Positions 1-8,011 are shown, counted from the first letter of the stretch. The stretch is DNA of 64,000 nt from Hyphomicrobiales bacterium (GCA_900469615.1 UBYA01000011.1:310001-374000); one strand, 5' to 3'. Numbers and translations: made by a program. The notes: generated from the letters alone by a model not told the origin.

Positions 1-443
1 AAAGCATTCTGGCTGCCGCGGCGGCTTGCGGCTTTCAGACGCGTGCCGACGATCCGGCGAATTATGCAATCCCCTGCGCCGGCGCCGGCGCATGTGCCTC
101 CGCCCACTACGCCACGCGACAGGCCGCCGCCGATCTCCTCGAGGTCGGCAGCGGTCTGCTCGACGGCTCGCTCCGGGTGCATCTGTCGGGCTGCATAAAG
201 GGATGCGCCCATCCGTCTGCGGCGATGCTTACCATCGTCGGGGCTGCAACGGGCTATGCTATTGTCGTAAATGGGTCATCATCGAGCGAGCCCGTGGCTT
301 ACATCGGCAAGGAAAAACTGAAATCGGCGCTCTCGCGGCTCGGTGAACTGCTACGAAACAACAAAGCTGCTGGCGAATCGGCCCGGCAGTGTCTTAAACG
401 GCTCGGCCGGGACGCAATCGCGACGGCTTTACGACAGGGATAA
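1..443 (+). CDS. cobG: Precorrin-3B synthase CobG, C-terminal part
   Basis: Only the last 147 codons are present; the reading frame is open from base 3 to the TAA at 441-443 and the gene starts left of the window. CobG is the oxygen-dependent monooxygenase that converts precorrin-3A to precorrin-3B in the aerobic cobalamin pathway. The fragment keeps the sulfite-reductase-like cysteine signature that binds the 4Fe-4S cluster next to sirohaem-type tetrapyrroles: C-x5-C (CAGAGAC) followed about 35 residues later by C-x3-C (GCIKGC, then AHP). It is followed after 2 bases by cobH, and the cobH ribosome-binding site AGGGAT lies across the cobG stop. CobG marks the aerobic rather than the anaerobic route. 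Confidence 0.9.
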   Translation, partial: SILAAAAACGFQTRADDPANYAIPCAGAGACASAHYATRQAAADLLEVGSGLLDGSLRVHLSGCIKGCAHPSAAMLTIVGAATGYAIVVNGSSSSEPVAYIGKEKLKSALSRLGELLRNNKAAGESARQCLKRLGRDAIATALRQG

Positions 444-445
444 AA

Positions 446-1078
446 ATGCCTGACTATGACTATATCCGCGAAGGGGATGCGATCTACGAACGCTCCTTCG
501 CGATCATCCGCAGCGAAGCCGACCTGTCGCGTTTTCCCGAAGCCGAGGCCGATATTGCAGTCCGCATGATCCATGCCTGCGGGCAGGTGGAAGCGGCACA
601 GCATTTCATGTTCTCCCCCGATTTCGTCGCATCGGCCCGCAAGGCACTCTCCGGCGGCGCGCCGATTTTCTGCGATGCGGAGATGGTGGCCCGTGGCGTG
701 ACTCGCGCCCGCCTGCCGGCGGCAAACGACGTCATCTGCACGCTGCAGGACCCGCGCACGGCGGACATCGCCAGGACCATCGGCAACACGCGCTCGGCAG
801 CGGCCATGCATCTGTGGGCCGAGCGCCTTGCCGGCGCGGTCGTCGCCATCGGCAACGCGCCGACTGCCCTTTTTCATCTTCTGGAAATGTTGCGCGACGG
901 CGCTCCGAAGCCCGCCGCCATCATCGGCATGCCTGTCGGCTTCGTCGGCGCGGCCGAATCGAAGGATGCCCTTGCGGAAAATTCCTACGGTGTGCCCTTT
1001 GCCATCGTGCGCGGCCGGCTCGGCGGCAGCGCCATGACGGCAGCCGCCCTCAACGCTCTTGCGAGGCCGGGCCTATGA
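446..1078 (+). CDS. cobH: Precorrin-8X methylmutase CobH
   Basis: The 210-residue protein has normal family length. CobH moves the methyl group from C-11 to C-12 of precorrin-8X, giving hydrogenobyrinic acid. The catalytic histidine of the family is present as His43 in the context RMIHACG. The start is fixed by the AGGGAT ribosome site seven bases upstream, which overlaps the end of cobG. The stop TGA overlaps the cobI start (ATGA at 1075-1078), so translation is coupled. It is part of a cobG-H-I-J run on the plus strand. Confidence 0.95.
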   Translation: MPDYDYIREGDAIYERSFAIIRSEADLSRFPEAEADIAVRMIHACGQVEAAQHFMFSPDFVASARKALSGGAPIFCDAEMVARGVTRARLPAANDVICTLQDPRTADIARTIGNTRSAAAMHLWAERLAGAVVAIGNAPTALFHLLEMLRDGAPKPAAIIGMPVGFVGAAESKDALAENSYGVPFAIVRGRLGGSAMTAAALNALARPGL

Positions 1079-1812
1079 GTGTGCCGTCAAGCGGAAGCCT
1101 GATCGGTGTCGGCACCGGCCCCGGCGATCCGGAATTGCTGACGGTCAAGGCCGTCAAAGCTCTCGAGCGCGCCGATGTCGTCGCCTACTTCGCCAAGCAG
1201 GGCCGAGGCGGCAACGGACGGGCCATCGTGGGCGATCTGCTGAAAGCGGACGTAACGCTGCTGCCGCTCTACTATCCCGTTACGACGGAGGTCGACAAGG
1301 ACGCACCGGACTATATCAGCCAGATCACGGCCTTCTACGACGTGTCGGCGGAGATGGTGGCGGCACATCTGCGCGAAGGAAAAACGGTTGCGGTGCTCAG
1401 CGAAGGCGATCCGCTGTTTTACGGCTCCTACATGCATCTGCATGTGCGGCTTGCCGATCGCTTCCCGACCGAGGTCATACCGGGCGTGACCGCCATGTCC
1501 GGCTGCTGGTCTCTCGCCGGATTGCCGATGGTGCAGGGAGACGACGTGCTCTCCGTGCTGCCGGGAACGATGGCGGAAGCCGAGCTCGTGCGCCGTCTCG
1601 GCGACACGCAGGCAGCCGTGATCATGAAGGTCGGCCGCAACCTGCCAAAGATCCGCCGTGCGCTGGATGCTGCCGGTCGGCTGAACGAAGCCATTTATGT
1701 CGAGCGCGGCACGATGGCGAACGGGGCGATGACGCCGCTTGCAAGCCGCGACGATACCGAGGCGCCCTATTTCTCGCTCGTTCTGGTTCCGGGTTGGGAA
1801 AACAGGCCATGA
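1075..1812 (+). CDS. cobI: Precorrin-2 C20-methyltransferase CobI
   Basis: A 245-residue SAM-dependent methyltransferase of the tetrapyrrole methylase family. It methylates C-20 of precorrin-2 to make precorrin-3A, the CobG substrate. The N-terminal glycine-rich GVGTGPGDPELLT motif (about residues 11-23) and a GDPLFYGS motif near the middle are the SAM-site signatures of this fold. The longer upstream open frame is not used: the ATG at 1075 overlaps the cobH stop and gives a standard N-terminus. Its own stop overlaps the cobJ ATG by four bases. Confidence 0.95.
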   Translation: MSVPSSGSLIGVGTGPGDPELLTVKAVKALERADVVAYFAKQGRGGNGRAIVGDLLKADVTLLPLYYPVTTEVDKDAPDYISQITAFYDVSAEMVAAHLREGKTVAVLSEGDPLFYGSYMHLHVRLADRFPTEVIPGVTAMSGCWSLAGLPMVQGDDVLSVLPGTMAEAELVRRLGDTQAAVIMKVGRNLPKIRRALDAAGRLNEAIYVERGTMANGAMTPLASRDDTEAPYFSLVLVPGWENRP

Positions 1813-2573
1813 GCGGGCGTCTCTATGTCATCGGCACAGGCCCCGGCAATCCCGCGCAGACAACGCCGGAGGCGCTGAGCGCGGTTGCGGACGCTCAAGA
1901 ATTCTATGGCTACGGCCCTTATCTCGACCGCTTGACGCTCCGCGGCGACCAGATCCGTCATGTCTCCGACAATCGCGAGGAGCTGGACCGCGCCAAGGTA
2001 GCCCTGCAAAGGGCGGCAGCTGGCGTCAATGTCTGCGTCGTTTCCGGCGGCGATCCCGGCGTCTTCGCCATGGCGGCGGCCGTCTGCGAGGCGATCGATC
2101 ATGGCCCTACGGAATGGCGCGCGGTGGATCTCGTCGTCGTGCCGGGCATCACCGCCATGCTTGCCGTGGCGGCACGAATCGGCGCCCCTCTCGGGCACGA
2201 TTTCTGCGCGATCTCGCTGTCGGACAATCTGAAGCCATGGCCGCTCATCGAACGCCGCCTTCGCGCCGTTGCCGAGGCCGGCCTTGTGATCGCGCTCTAC
2301 AATCCGATCAGCAAGGCGCGGCCGTGGCAGCTCGGCAAGGCCTTCGAGATCGTGCGGGCCATATTGCCTGCGGATACGCCGGTCATCTTCGGCCGGGCCG
2401 CCGGCCGGCCGGACGAACGCATGACGGTTGCGCGGCTTGGCGATGCGCAGGCCGCGCAGGCGGATATGGCAACCTGCGTCATCATCGGCTCGGCCGAAAC
2501 GCGCATCATCGCCCGCGAAGGTCGGCCCGATCTGGTCTACACGCCGCGTTTCATCCGGGAAGAGATGAAATGA
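1809..2573 (+). CDS. cobJ: Precorrin-3B C17-methyltransferase CobJ
   Basis: The 254-residue protein belongs to the tetrapyrrole methylase family. CobJ methylates C-17 and drives ring contraction of precorrin-3B to precorrin-4. The N-terminal VIGTGPGNP motif and SGGDPGVFAMAA motif are the SAM-binding and substrate-loop signatures, and ALYNPISKAR is typical of the CobJ/CbiH branch. The start overlaps cobI (ATGA). The last 37 bases are antisense to the 3' end of cobK, which runs the other way, so this convergent pair shares coding sequence. Confidence 0.95.
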   Translation: MSGRLYVIGTGPGNPAQTTPEALSAVADAQEFYGYGPYLDRLTLRGDQIRHVSDNREELDRAKVALQRAAAGVNVCVVSGGDPGVFAMAAAVCEAIDHGPTEWRAVDLVVVPGITAMLAVAARIGAPLGHDFCAISLSDNLKPWPLIERRLRAVAEAGLVIALYNPISKARPWQLGKAFEIVRAILPADTPVIFGRAAGRPDERMTVARLGDAQAAQADMATCVIIGSAETRIIAREGRPDLVYTPRFIREEMK

Positions 2574-3307
2574 TCGATTGGACCGAGCGCCGCTTCGACT
2601 GTTTCGACCACCGGCAAGCCGGCTGTCTCCGCGCGCTCGACCATGATTACCTTGATGCTGAGACGCCTCGCCGCCTCGATCTTGCCGTAGGTCGCATCAC
2701 CGCCGCTGTTTTTGGCGACGACGACCTGGATCGCATGCCGTTGCAGCATGTCGAGTTCGTCCTCCAGCCGGAACGGTCCCCTGCCGTGGATGTAGTCGAC
2801 ATGCGGGGCCGTGAGCGGCGGCTCGACGGGATCGACGCTGCGGACCCAGTAATGGTGATGCGGCGCTGCGTTCGCCTGATGCGCCTCCTGCCGGCCGGTC
2901 GCAAGAAAGACGCGCAATGGGGCGTTGCCAAGCGCGGTCACGGCCTGAGAAACGCTATGCACCGAGAGCCAGTCATCTCCTTCGACCGGCGCCCAGGCCG
3001 GGCGGCGCAGTGCAAAGGCCGGCACATCGCATTCACCGGCGGCCCGGGCCGCATTGGCGGAGATGCGGGCCGCGAAGGGATGGGTGGCGTCGACCACCAG
3101 ATCGACGGCTTCGTCGCGAAGATAGCGGGCAAGCCCCTCGGCGCCTCCGAAGCCGCCGCTGCGCACCGGAACGGGCTGCGGCGCCGGATCGGCGGTCCTG
3201 CCGGCAAGCGACAGGACAACGTCGAGATCGACGCGCCGGGCAAGGGCTGCCGCCAGCGCGCGGGCCTCCGTCGTGCCGCCCAGGATCAGAATGCGGACCT
3301 TGCCCAT
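2537..3307 (-). CDS. cobK: Precorrin-6A reductase CobK
   Basis: A 256-residue NADPH-dependent reductase converting precorrin-6A to precorrin-6B. The N-terminal ILILGGTTEARALA motif is the Rossmann nucleotide site, VVDATHPFAARISANA is the conserved substrate-side motif, and VVAKNSGGDATYGKIEAA is the conserved C-terminal block. It is the only cob gene here on the minus strand. Its 3' end overlaps cobJ by 37 bases. Its ATG is the reverse half of the CCATGG at 3304-3309 whose forward ATG starts cobL, so any cobK promoter must lie inside cobL and vice versa. Confidence 0.94.
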   Translation of the reverse strand: MGKVRILILGGTTEARALAAALARRVDLDVVLSLAGRTADPAPQPVPVRSGGFGGAEGLARYLRDEAVDLVVDATHPFAARISANAARAAGECDVPAFALRRPAWAPVEGDDWLSVHSVSQAVTALGNAPLRVFLATGRQEAHQANAAPHHHYWVRSVDPVEPPLTAPHVDYIHGRGPFRLEDELDMLQRHAIQVVVAKNSGGDATYGKIEAARRLSIKVIMVERAETAGLPVVETVEAALGPIDHFISSRMKRGV

Positions 3308-4532
3308 GGCTGAGATACCTTCCGTTCAACCTTGGCTCACTCTTATCGGCATCGGCGAAGACGGTCCAGCCGGCATCGGCGACGCGGCCAGACAGCTGAT
3401 CGCCTCGGCCCCGGTCGTCTTCGGCGGCGCGCGCCATATCGAACTGATGAGCGCCGTCATCACCGGCGAGACACATCAATGGCTCTCGCCATTCGAACGA
3501 TCCGTCGAGGCGGTCCTTGAGCGGCGCGGCCGGCCGACGGTGGTCCTCGCCTCCGGCGATCCGTTCTTCTACGGTGTCGGCGCGACGCTTTCGCGACGCA
3601 TTCCGGCCACGGAAATGACCGTTATCCCGGCGCCCTCCTCCTTCAGCCTTGCCGCATCCCGCCTGGGCTGGCCTTTGCAGGAGACGACGATCCTCTCGCT
3701 CCACGGACGGCCCATCGATCTCATCCGTCCGCATCTGCATCCCGGCCGCAAGATCCTGGCGCTGACCTCCGACGGCAAAGGGCCTGCCGAACTGGCCGCC
3801 CTGCTGCGAAACTCGGGCTTCGGTCAATCCGAACTGACGGTGCTGGAAGCGCTTGGCGGTCCGCAGGAGAAAGTCTTCCGCCAGAACGCGACCGAGTTCG
3901 CCCTTTCCGGCGTCAACGATCTGAACGTCTGCGGCATCGAGGTCAAAGCCGAAGCCGGCGCGCGGGTTTTGCCGCTGAGCGCGGGCCTGGCCGACGACCT
4001 TTTCGAGCATGACGGCCAGATCACCAAGCGGGAAATCCGTGCGATGACGCTATCGGCACTCTCGCCGCGCCACGGTGAACTGCTCTGGGATATTGGCGCC
4101 GGCTCCGGTTCGATCGGCATCGAGTGGATGCTGGCCGATCCCTCGCTTCGCGCCATCGCCATCGAGGCTTCGGTCGAGCGCGCAGCGCGAATCCGCCGCA
4201 ACGCAGCGAATTTCGGGGTCCCGGCCCTGACCATCGTCGAGGGAAAGGCGCCGAATGCCCTGGCAGGGCTGCCGACGCCGGATGCGGTCTTCATCGGCGG
4301 CGGCGGCAGCGATGCCGGTGTGCTCGATGCCGCCATCGGCCGATTGAAAAGCGGCGGCAGGCTGGTTGCCAATGCCGTCACGACGGAAATGGAAGCCCTT
4401 CTGCTTGCCGAACAGGCACGCAGGGGCGGCTCGCTGATCCGCATCGATATCGCGCGCGTCGCGCCCGTCGGACGCATGACCGGCTGGCGGCCGGCCATGC
4501 CTGTGACGCAATGGTGCTGGATCAAGCCATAA
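3306..4532 (+). CDS. cobL: Precorrin-6Y C5,15-methyltransferase (decarboxylating) CobL
   Basis: The 408-residue bifunctional enzyme methylates C-5 and C-15 and decarboxylates the C-12 acetate, giving precorrin-8X for CobH. Residues about 10-205 form a CbiE-like tetrapyrrole methylase domain (LIGIGEDG, VLASGDPFFYGVG). Residues about 235-400 form a CbiT-like Rossmann methyltransferase with the SAM motif DIGAGSGSIGIEW at 262-274. The ATG at 3306 was chosen because it gives the family N-terminus; an in-frame upstream start at 3273 would lie inside cobK. It shares a palindromic start site with cobK. Confidence 0.94.
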   Translation: MAEIPSVQPWLTLIGIGEDGPAGIGDAARQLIASAPVVFGGARHIELMSAVITGETHQWLSPFERSVEAVLERRGRPTVVLASGDPFFYGVGATLSRRIPATEMTVIPAPSSFSLAASRLGWPLQETTILSLHGRPIDLIRPHLHPGRKILALTSDGKGPAELAALLRNSGFGQSELTVLEALGGPQEKVFRQNATEFALSGVNDLNVCGIEVKAEAGARVLPLSAGLADDLFEHDGQITKREIRAMTLSALSPRHGELLWDIGAGSGSIGIEWMLADPSLRAIAIEASVERAARIRRNAANFGVPALTIVEGKAPNALAGLPTPDAVFIGGGGSDAGVLDAAIGRLKSGGRLVANAVTTEMEALLLAEQARRGGSLIRIDIARVAPVGRMTGWRPAMPVTQWCWIKP

Positions 4533-4551
4533 ACAGGAATGAGGTAGAGCG

Positions 4552-5310
4552 ATGACAGTGCATTTCATTGGCGCAGGCCCCGGTGCGGCCGACCTGATCA
4601 CGGTGCGCGGCCGCGACCTGATCGGCAAATGCCCGGTCTGCCTCTATGCCGGATCGATCGTTTCGCCGGAATTGCTGCAATATTGCCCGCCCGGCGCACG
4701 CATCATCGACACGGCGCCGATGTCGCTGGACGAGATAGAGGCGGAATATCTGAAAGCGGCGGAAGCCGGCGAGGATGTCGCGCGCCTGCATTCCGGCGAC
4801 CTCTCCGTCTGGAGCGCGGTCGCCGAGCAGATCCGCAGGCTTGAGAAGCATGGCATAAGCTACACCCTGACCCCCGGCGTTCCCGCTTTCGCGGCCGCGG
4901 CCTCAGCGCTCGGCCGTGAACTGACCATCCCGGCCGTCGCCCAGAGCCTGGTCCTGACGCGGGTTTCCGGCCGTGCCTCGCCGATGCCGAACAACGAGAC
5001 GCTGGAAAAATTCGGCGCGACCGGCGCGACGCTGGCCATCCATCTGGCAATCCACGCACTCAAAGAGGTGGTCGAGGAACTGACACCGCTTTATGGCGGC
5101 GATTGCCCGGTTGCGATCATCGTCAAGGCATCCTGGCCGGATGAGCGGATCGTCCGGGGCACGCTCGCCACGATCGAGGCGAAAGTGGCGGCCGAACCGA
5201 TCGAACGCACCGCGCTGATCTTCGTCGGCCCCTCGCTTGCCGCCAGCGATTTCCGCGAAAGCTCGCTCTACGACCCCACCTATCAGCGCCGGTTCCGCGG
5301 CCGTCAATAA
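4552..5310 (+). CDS. cobM: Precorrin-4 C11-methyltransferase CobM
   Basis: A 252-residue tetrapyrrole methylase that methylates C-11 of precorrin-4 to precorrin-5. The N-terminal [17 protein letters not shown] motif, [12 protein letters not shown] and the [15 protein letters not shown] block are the CobM/CbiF signatures. It lies 19 bases after cobL with a purine-rich ribosome site (GAGGTAGAG) upstream and is the last cob gene of this run. The window therefore holds cobG (part), H, I, J, K, L and M; cobN and later genes must lie elsewhere. Confidence 0.95.
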   Translation: MTVHFIGAGPGAADLITVRGRDLIGKCPVCLYAGSIVSPELLQYCPPGARIIDTAPMSLDEIEAEYLKAAEAGEDVARLHSGDLSVWSAVAEQIRRLEKHGISYTLTPGVPAFAAAASALGRELTIPAVAQSLVLTRVSGRASPMPNNETLEKFGATGATLAIHLAIHALKEVVEELTPLYGGDCPVAIIVKASWPDERIVRGTLATIEAKVAAEPIERTALIFVGPSLAASDFRESSLYDPTYQRRFRGRQ

Positions 5311-5330
5311 CGCCTGATACCGTTGCAAAT

Positions 5331-5358
5331 CGCGCTGAAATTTCCTCTAGTCAGCGCG
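5331..5358. promoter_or_regulatory. 28-bp inverted repeat upstream of nikR
   Basis: CGCGCTGA at 5331-5338 is repeated exactly inverted at 5351-5358 (TCAGCGCG) with a 12-base centre, 30 bases before the nikR start. The total span of 28 bp equals that of the E. coli NikR operator (6-bp arms, 16-bp centre), although the arm sequence differs. It could be an autoregulatory operator. It could also be a terminator-like hairpin after cobM, but no T-run follows. Confidence 0.4.
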
Positions 5359-5388
5359 GCAGGCCGCCAGACAACAGAGGATCAGGAA

Positions 5389-5826
5389 ATGCAGCGCATT
5401 ACCATCACCATCGATGACGATCTTCTGGAAACGATCGACACGATCAGCGCGCAACGCGGCTATGCCAGCCGCTCGGAAACCTTGCGCGATCTCGTTCGCG
5501 ATGCCGTGACCCGCGCACAGCCGGCCATCGGCGGCGAAGCCAGATGCTACGCGGCGCTCACCTATGTCTATGAACACGAAACCCGCGACCTGTCGCGGCG
5601 GTTGACGACCGCGCAGCACGACCACCACGATCTTTCAGTCTCGACGCTTCATGTTCATATCGATGGGCACGATTGCCTCGAAGTCTCCGTGCTGAAGGGC
5701 AAGGCGGACGAGATCAAGACGTTTGCCGACAGTGTCGTGACGCAACGCGGCGTACGCTTCGGGAACCTGCACATCATCCCATCGGACCATGGCACGGATC
5801 ATCCCGAAACGCATTCGCACGATTGA
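5389..5826 (+). CDS. nikR: Nickel-responsive transcriptional regulator NikR
   Basis: The 145-residue protein looks very close to E. coli NikR along its whole length. Residues 1-45 are the ribbon-helix-helix DNA-binding domain (MQRITITIDDDLLETID). Residues about 55-135 are the ACT-like tetramerisation and metal domain. The high-affinity nickel ligands are all present as His77, His88, His90 and Cys96, one position later than E. coli His76, His87, His89 and Cys95. The ATG at 5389 gives exactly the family N-terminus; an in-frame start 66 bases upstream would add a tail. No nik transport genes are adjacent. It sits 78 bases after cobM in the same direction. Confidence 0.95.
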   Translation: MQRITITIDDDLLETIDTISAQRGYASRSETLRDLVRDAVTRAQPAIGGEARCYAALTYVYEHETRDLSRRLTTAQHDHHDLSVSTLHVHIDGHDCLEVSVLKGKADEIKTFADSVVTQRGVRFGNLHIIPSDHGTDHPETHSHD

Positions 5827-5830
5827 GCCG

Positions 5831-5847
5831 GCGGGCAAGTTGCCCGC
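5831..5847. terminator. Short perfect hairpin between nikR and the convergent isomerase gene
   Basis: GCGGGCAA at 5831-5838 pairs with TTGCCCGC at 5840-5847 around a single central base, five bases after the nikR stop and 16 bases from the end of the convergent gene. It has no T-run on either side, so it is only a weak candidate for a bidirectional terminator. Confidence 0.35.
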
Positions 5848-5862
5848 GGACTACCGAATCGA

Positions 5863-6675
5863 TCAGAGCTGAGCCGCAATATAGGCCATGCTCTCCCCGA
5901 GGGCCGCAACCGGCTCCTTCAAGGCATGCACCGCCGGGGCAAACGGCTCGAAGGATGCGGGGCCGACATAGCCGGCAGCGATCAACGCCCGCAATTGGCC
6001 GACATTGTCGAGACGATCCCCGGCGTCGACGAGAACGCGATGAGGATCGCGCATGTCGGCAACGGAGACATCGGCATCGCTGACGCCTGAAATATGCACG
6101 AGGCCGGTCAGGTCGGGGAAGATCGCGGACTCGCCGGCGAGATGATGATGGAAGGTATCATGCACCAGGCAGAATGTGGTTTTTGCCCCGAGTTCCTCGA
6201 TCGCGGCCGCCGCTTCGCTCTTCAGGCGCAGAGAGCAGATCTCGAAGCCGAGCGGCTCCACCAGTCCCACGATACCGGCTGCTTCCAGCATCGGCTTCAG
6301 GGCCGAGAGCGCCTTGCGGAGATTGGCGCGGCGCACCTCCGGCTCACGGCCGCTGCCGTCGTTGACGGGAACCAGCACGAGCGCCCTCGCCCCGCAGTCG
6401 CGCGCATAATTGATCAGTTCGGCAGCCTCGCGGGCGCGATCGTCATTCCATTCGTTGAAGCGCTGCAGCGCGTTGATGGAGATGATCGTCAGCCCATGGC
6501 GCGCAGCAAGCTTCTTGACGGCGGCGGCCGGCGTGCCGTCCAGGATCGCGTTTCCGGCGAGATCGTTGCGGATTTCCACGCTGTCTATTCCGAGCTCCTT
6601 CGCCGCGGCGAAAAACGATTCCAGGCTCATGGATGGCGCGCACATATGATTGAGCGCGAAACGAATGGAACTCAT
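5863..6675 (-). CDS. IolI-like TIM-barrel isomerase/epimerase
   Basis: The 270-residue protein belongs to the xylose-isomerase-like TIM-barrel (AP endonuclease 2) superfamily and most resembles IolI, 2-keto-myo-inositol (inosose) isomerase. The four divalent-metal ligands of IolI can be placed at equivalent positions: Glu140 (LVEPLGFE), Asp173 (VHDTFHHH), His194 (LVHISGV) and Glu243 (SFEPFAP). SINALQRFNEWND matches the IolI alpha/beta-3 block. The ATG at 6675 was chosen over an upstream frame because GAGGAGGAG lies just before it. The exact substrate (inosose or another keto-sugar) is inferred. The upstream LacI regulator and candidate operator suggest induction by a sugar or cyclitol. Confidence 0.75.
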   Translation of the reverse strand: MSSIRFALNHMCAPSMSLESFFAAAKELGIDSVEIRNDLAGNAILDGTPAAAVKKLAARHGLTIISINALQRFNEWNDDRAREAAELINYARDCGARALVLVPVNDGSGREPEVRRANLRKALSALKPMLEAAGIVGLVEPLGFEICSLRLKSEAAAAIEELGAKTTFCLVHDTFHHHLAGESAIFPDLTGLVHISGVSDADVSVADMRDPHRVLVDAGDRLDNVGQLRALIAAGYVGPASFEPFAPAVHALKEPVAALGESMAYIAAQL

Positions 6676-6806
6676 GATGGCACTCCTCCTCAAGGCGTCC
6701 GGCCGCAAAAGACATCTCGATCCGCCGCGCCTGCTTCGCGAAGGACTAGCGAGATTCATGGCCTAGTTCCATCGGCCCTGGCCATCATTCCTGATAGATT
6801 TATCCC

Positions 6807-6832
6807 AATCATGATGGAATTCCATCATGATT
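6807..6832. promoter_or_regulatory. Perfect 26-bp palindrome, candidate LacI-family operator
   Basis: The 13 bases AATCATGATGGAA (6807-6819) are followed immediately by their exact reverse complement (6820-6832). The palindrome lies between the end of the LacI gene (6834) and the start of the IolI-like gene (6675). A centred, gapless even palindrome with an AT-rich core is the usual form of LacI-family operators. Its half-site ATTCCATCAT recurs exactly at 7920-7929, between the regulator gene and mocD. Confidence 0.6.
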
Positions 6833-6833
6833 G

Positions 6834-7862
6834 CTAGATATTTTCAGAAAGGAAGATGTCGAACGGCAGGAAGCTCTGGCCGGGGACCGCGGCCTCGCCA
6901 TTCTCGATCGCCGCAATCATGAGGCCCATCAACTCCTTGCAGAGCGCCGGCAACGGCGTGCCGATCGCCATGGCGACGACATCGTCGGCGAGCGCCGCCT
7001 TCGATTCCGGCGTCAGTTCGTTGACGACTGCGATCAACTTGCCGGACAACCGCTCCTCGCGGATGGCCGAAATGGCGCCCTCCATGCCGCCGCCGCAAAC
7101 ATAAAAGCCGATAAGATCCGGGTGCTTCTGCAGAAGATCGAGCGTCGCCTCATGCGTGATTTCCGGTGTGTCGAGATTGATGAGTGTATCCAGCACCTCG
7201 AATTCCGGCGCATTCTCGCGAAAATAGGAGCGAAAGCCGATCTCGCGCAGTTCATGACCAAGGAAGCGATGGCTGCCGACGAAGCAGGCGACCTTGCCGG
7301 GACGACGCGCCGATCGCGCAATGACCCAGGCCGCCGTGCGCCCGACTTTCCGGTTGTCGACGCCGATATAGCCGCGGCGGGCGGTGGTGGAGAAATCCGA
7401 CAGCAGGGAAAAGACGGGAATGCCTTTTTCCTGCAACTCCTCGATCGCAGCCGTGACGGCCGGATAATCCGGTGCGACGAGCGCGACGGCCTGGCTGCGG
7501 GCAGCCATCGCCTTCAGCTTCTCGACAATCGCCGTCGGCGTCGATGCGGTGACGAAATCGACCTGCGCGTTGATCCGCGCGGTCGTGACAGCCTGCGCCG
7601 CCACAGCAATCTCCCTGGCAAAAGCCTGATAAAAGGCCTGGACCGGTTTCTGCAATACGAAACCCAATCGATATTGCGGCAGGTCTTCGAAAACGCGCTG
7701 CCGCAGCAGACCGACGGCGTGATAGCCGATTTCCTGCGCCGCCTCATAGACGCGCCTTGCCGTCTCCTCCCGGACACGATGGCGGCCGTTCAGCACGCGA
7801 TCGATCGTGGCGACGCTGACGCCGGATGCCTTGGCAAGATCGGATATGGTAGGGCGACGCAT
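6834..7862 (-). CDS. LacI-family transcriptional regulator
   Basis: The 342-residue regulator has the family layout: an N-terminal helix-turn-helix and hinge (residues 1-60: TISDLAKASGVSVATIDRVLNGRHRVREETARRV in segments) and a periplasmic-binding-protein-like effector domain (about 63-330). It is transcribed divergently from mocD and in the same direction as the downstream IolI-like gene. Candidate operators lie on both sides (6807-6832, 7878-7896, 7914-7928), so it probably controls itself, the isomerase and mocDEF. The SKAALADDVVAMAIGTPL segment resembles sugar/cyclitol-responsive members. The effector is unknown. Confidence 0.88.
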   Translation of the reverse strand: MRRPTISDLAKASGVSVATIDRVLNGRHRVREETARRVYEAAQEIGYHAVGLLRQRVFEDLPQYRLGFVLQKPVQAFYQAFAREIAVAAQAVTTARINAQVDFVTASTPTAIVEKLKAMAARSQAVALVAPDYPAVTAAIEELQEKGIPVFSLLSDFSTTARRGYIGVDNRKVGRTAAWVIARSARRPGKVACFVGSHRFLGHELREIGFRSYFRENAPEFEVLDTLINLDTPEITHEATLDLLQKHPDLIGFYVCGGGMEGAISAIREERLSGKLIAVVNELTPESKAALADDVVAMAIGTPLPALCKELMGLMIAAIENGEAAVPGQSFLPFDIFLSENI

Positions 7863-7877
7863 GGCTGCTCCTGAGAT

Positions 7878-7928
7878 ATGTCATCATTCATGACATCAGA
7901 ATTTGATAGGTTTTGATAGATTCCATCA
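7878..7928. promoter_or_regulatory. LacI/mocD divergent control region with two operator-like sites
   Basis: Two sites lie in the 149-bp region between the divergent regulator gene and mocD. ATGTCAT (7878-7884) and ATGACAT (7890-7896) form a perfect 7-bp inverted repeat with a 5-bp centre, 16 bases before the regulator start. TGATAGATTCCATCA (7914-7928) is a near copy of the core of the 26-bp palindrome at 6807-6832, one base shorter and with its right half identical. Their placement suits repression of both divergent promoters. Confidence 0.5.
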
Positions 7929-8011
7929 TTCCCGCATTGAGGCAAGCGAAAAGTCGATCTATCGTTTCCGGCATTGAGGCGAGGCGCTGTCGCGCATCGT
8001 GGGAGGCAGGG

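Noticed and set aside
1..443. Cobalamin riboswitch for the cob operon
   Set aside because: The window starts inside cobG, so any leader lies upstream; none of the gaps between cob genes could hold one.
5831..5847. nikR-proximal hairpin as a strong intrinsic terminator
   Set aside because: The one-base loop and lack of a T-run on either strand make it weak; kept only as a low-confidence site.
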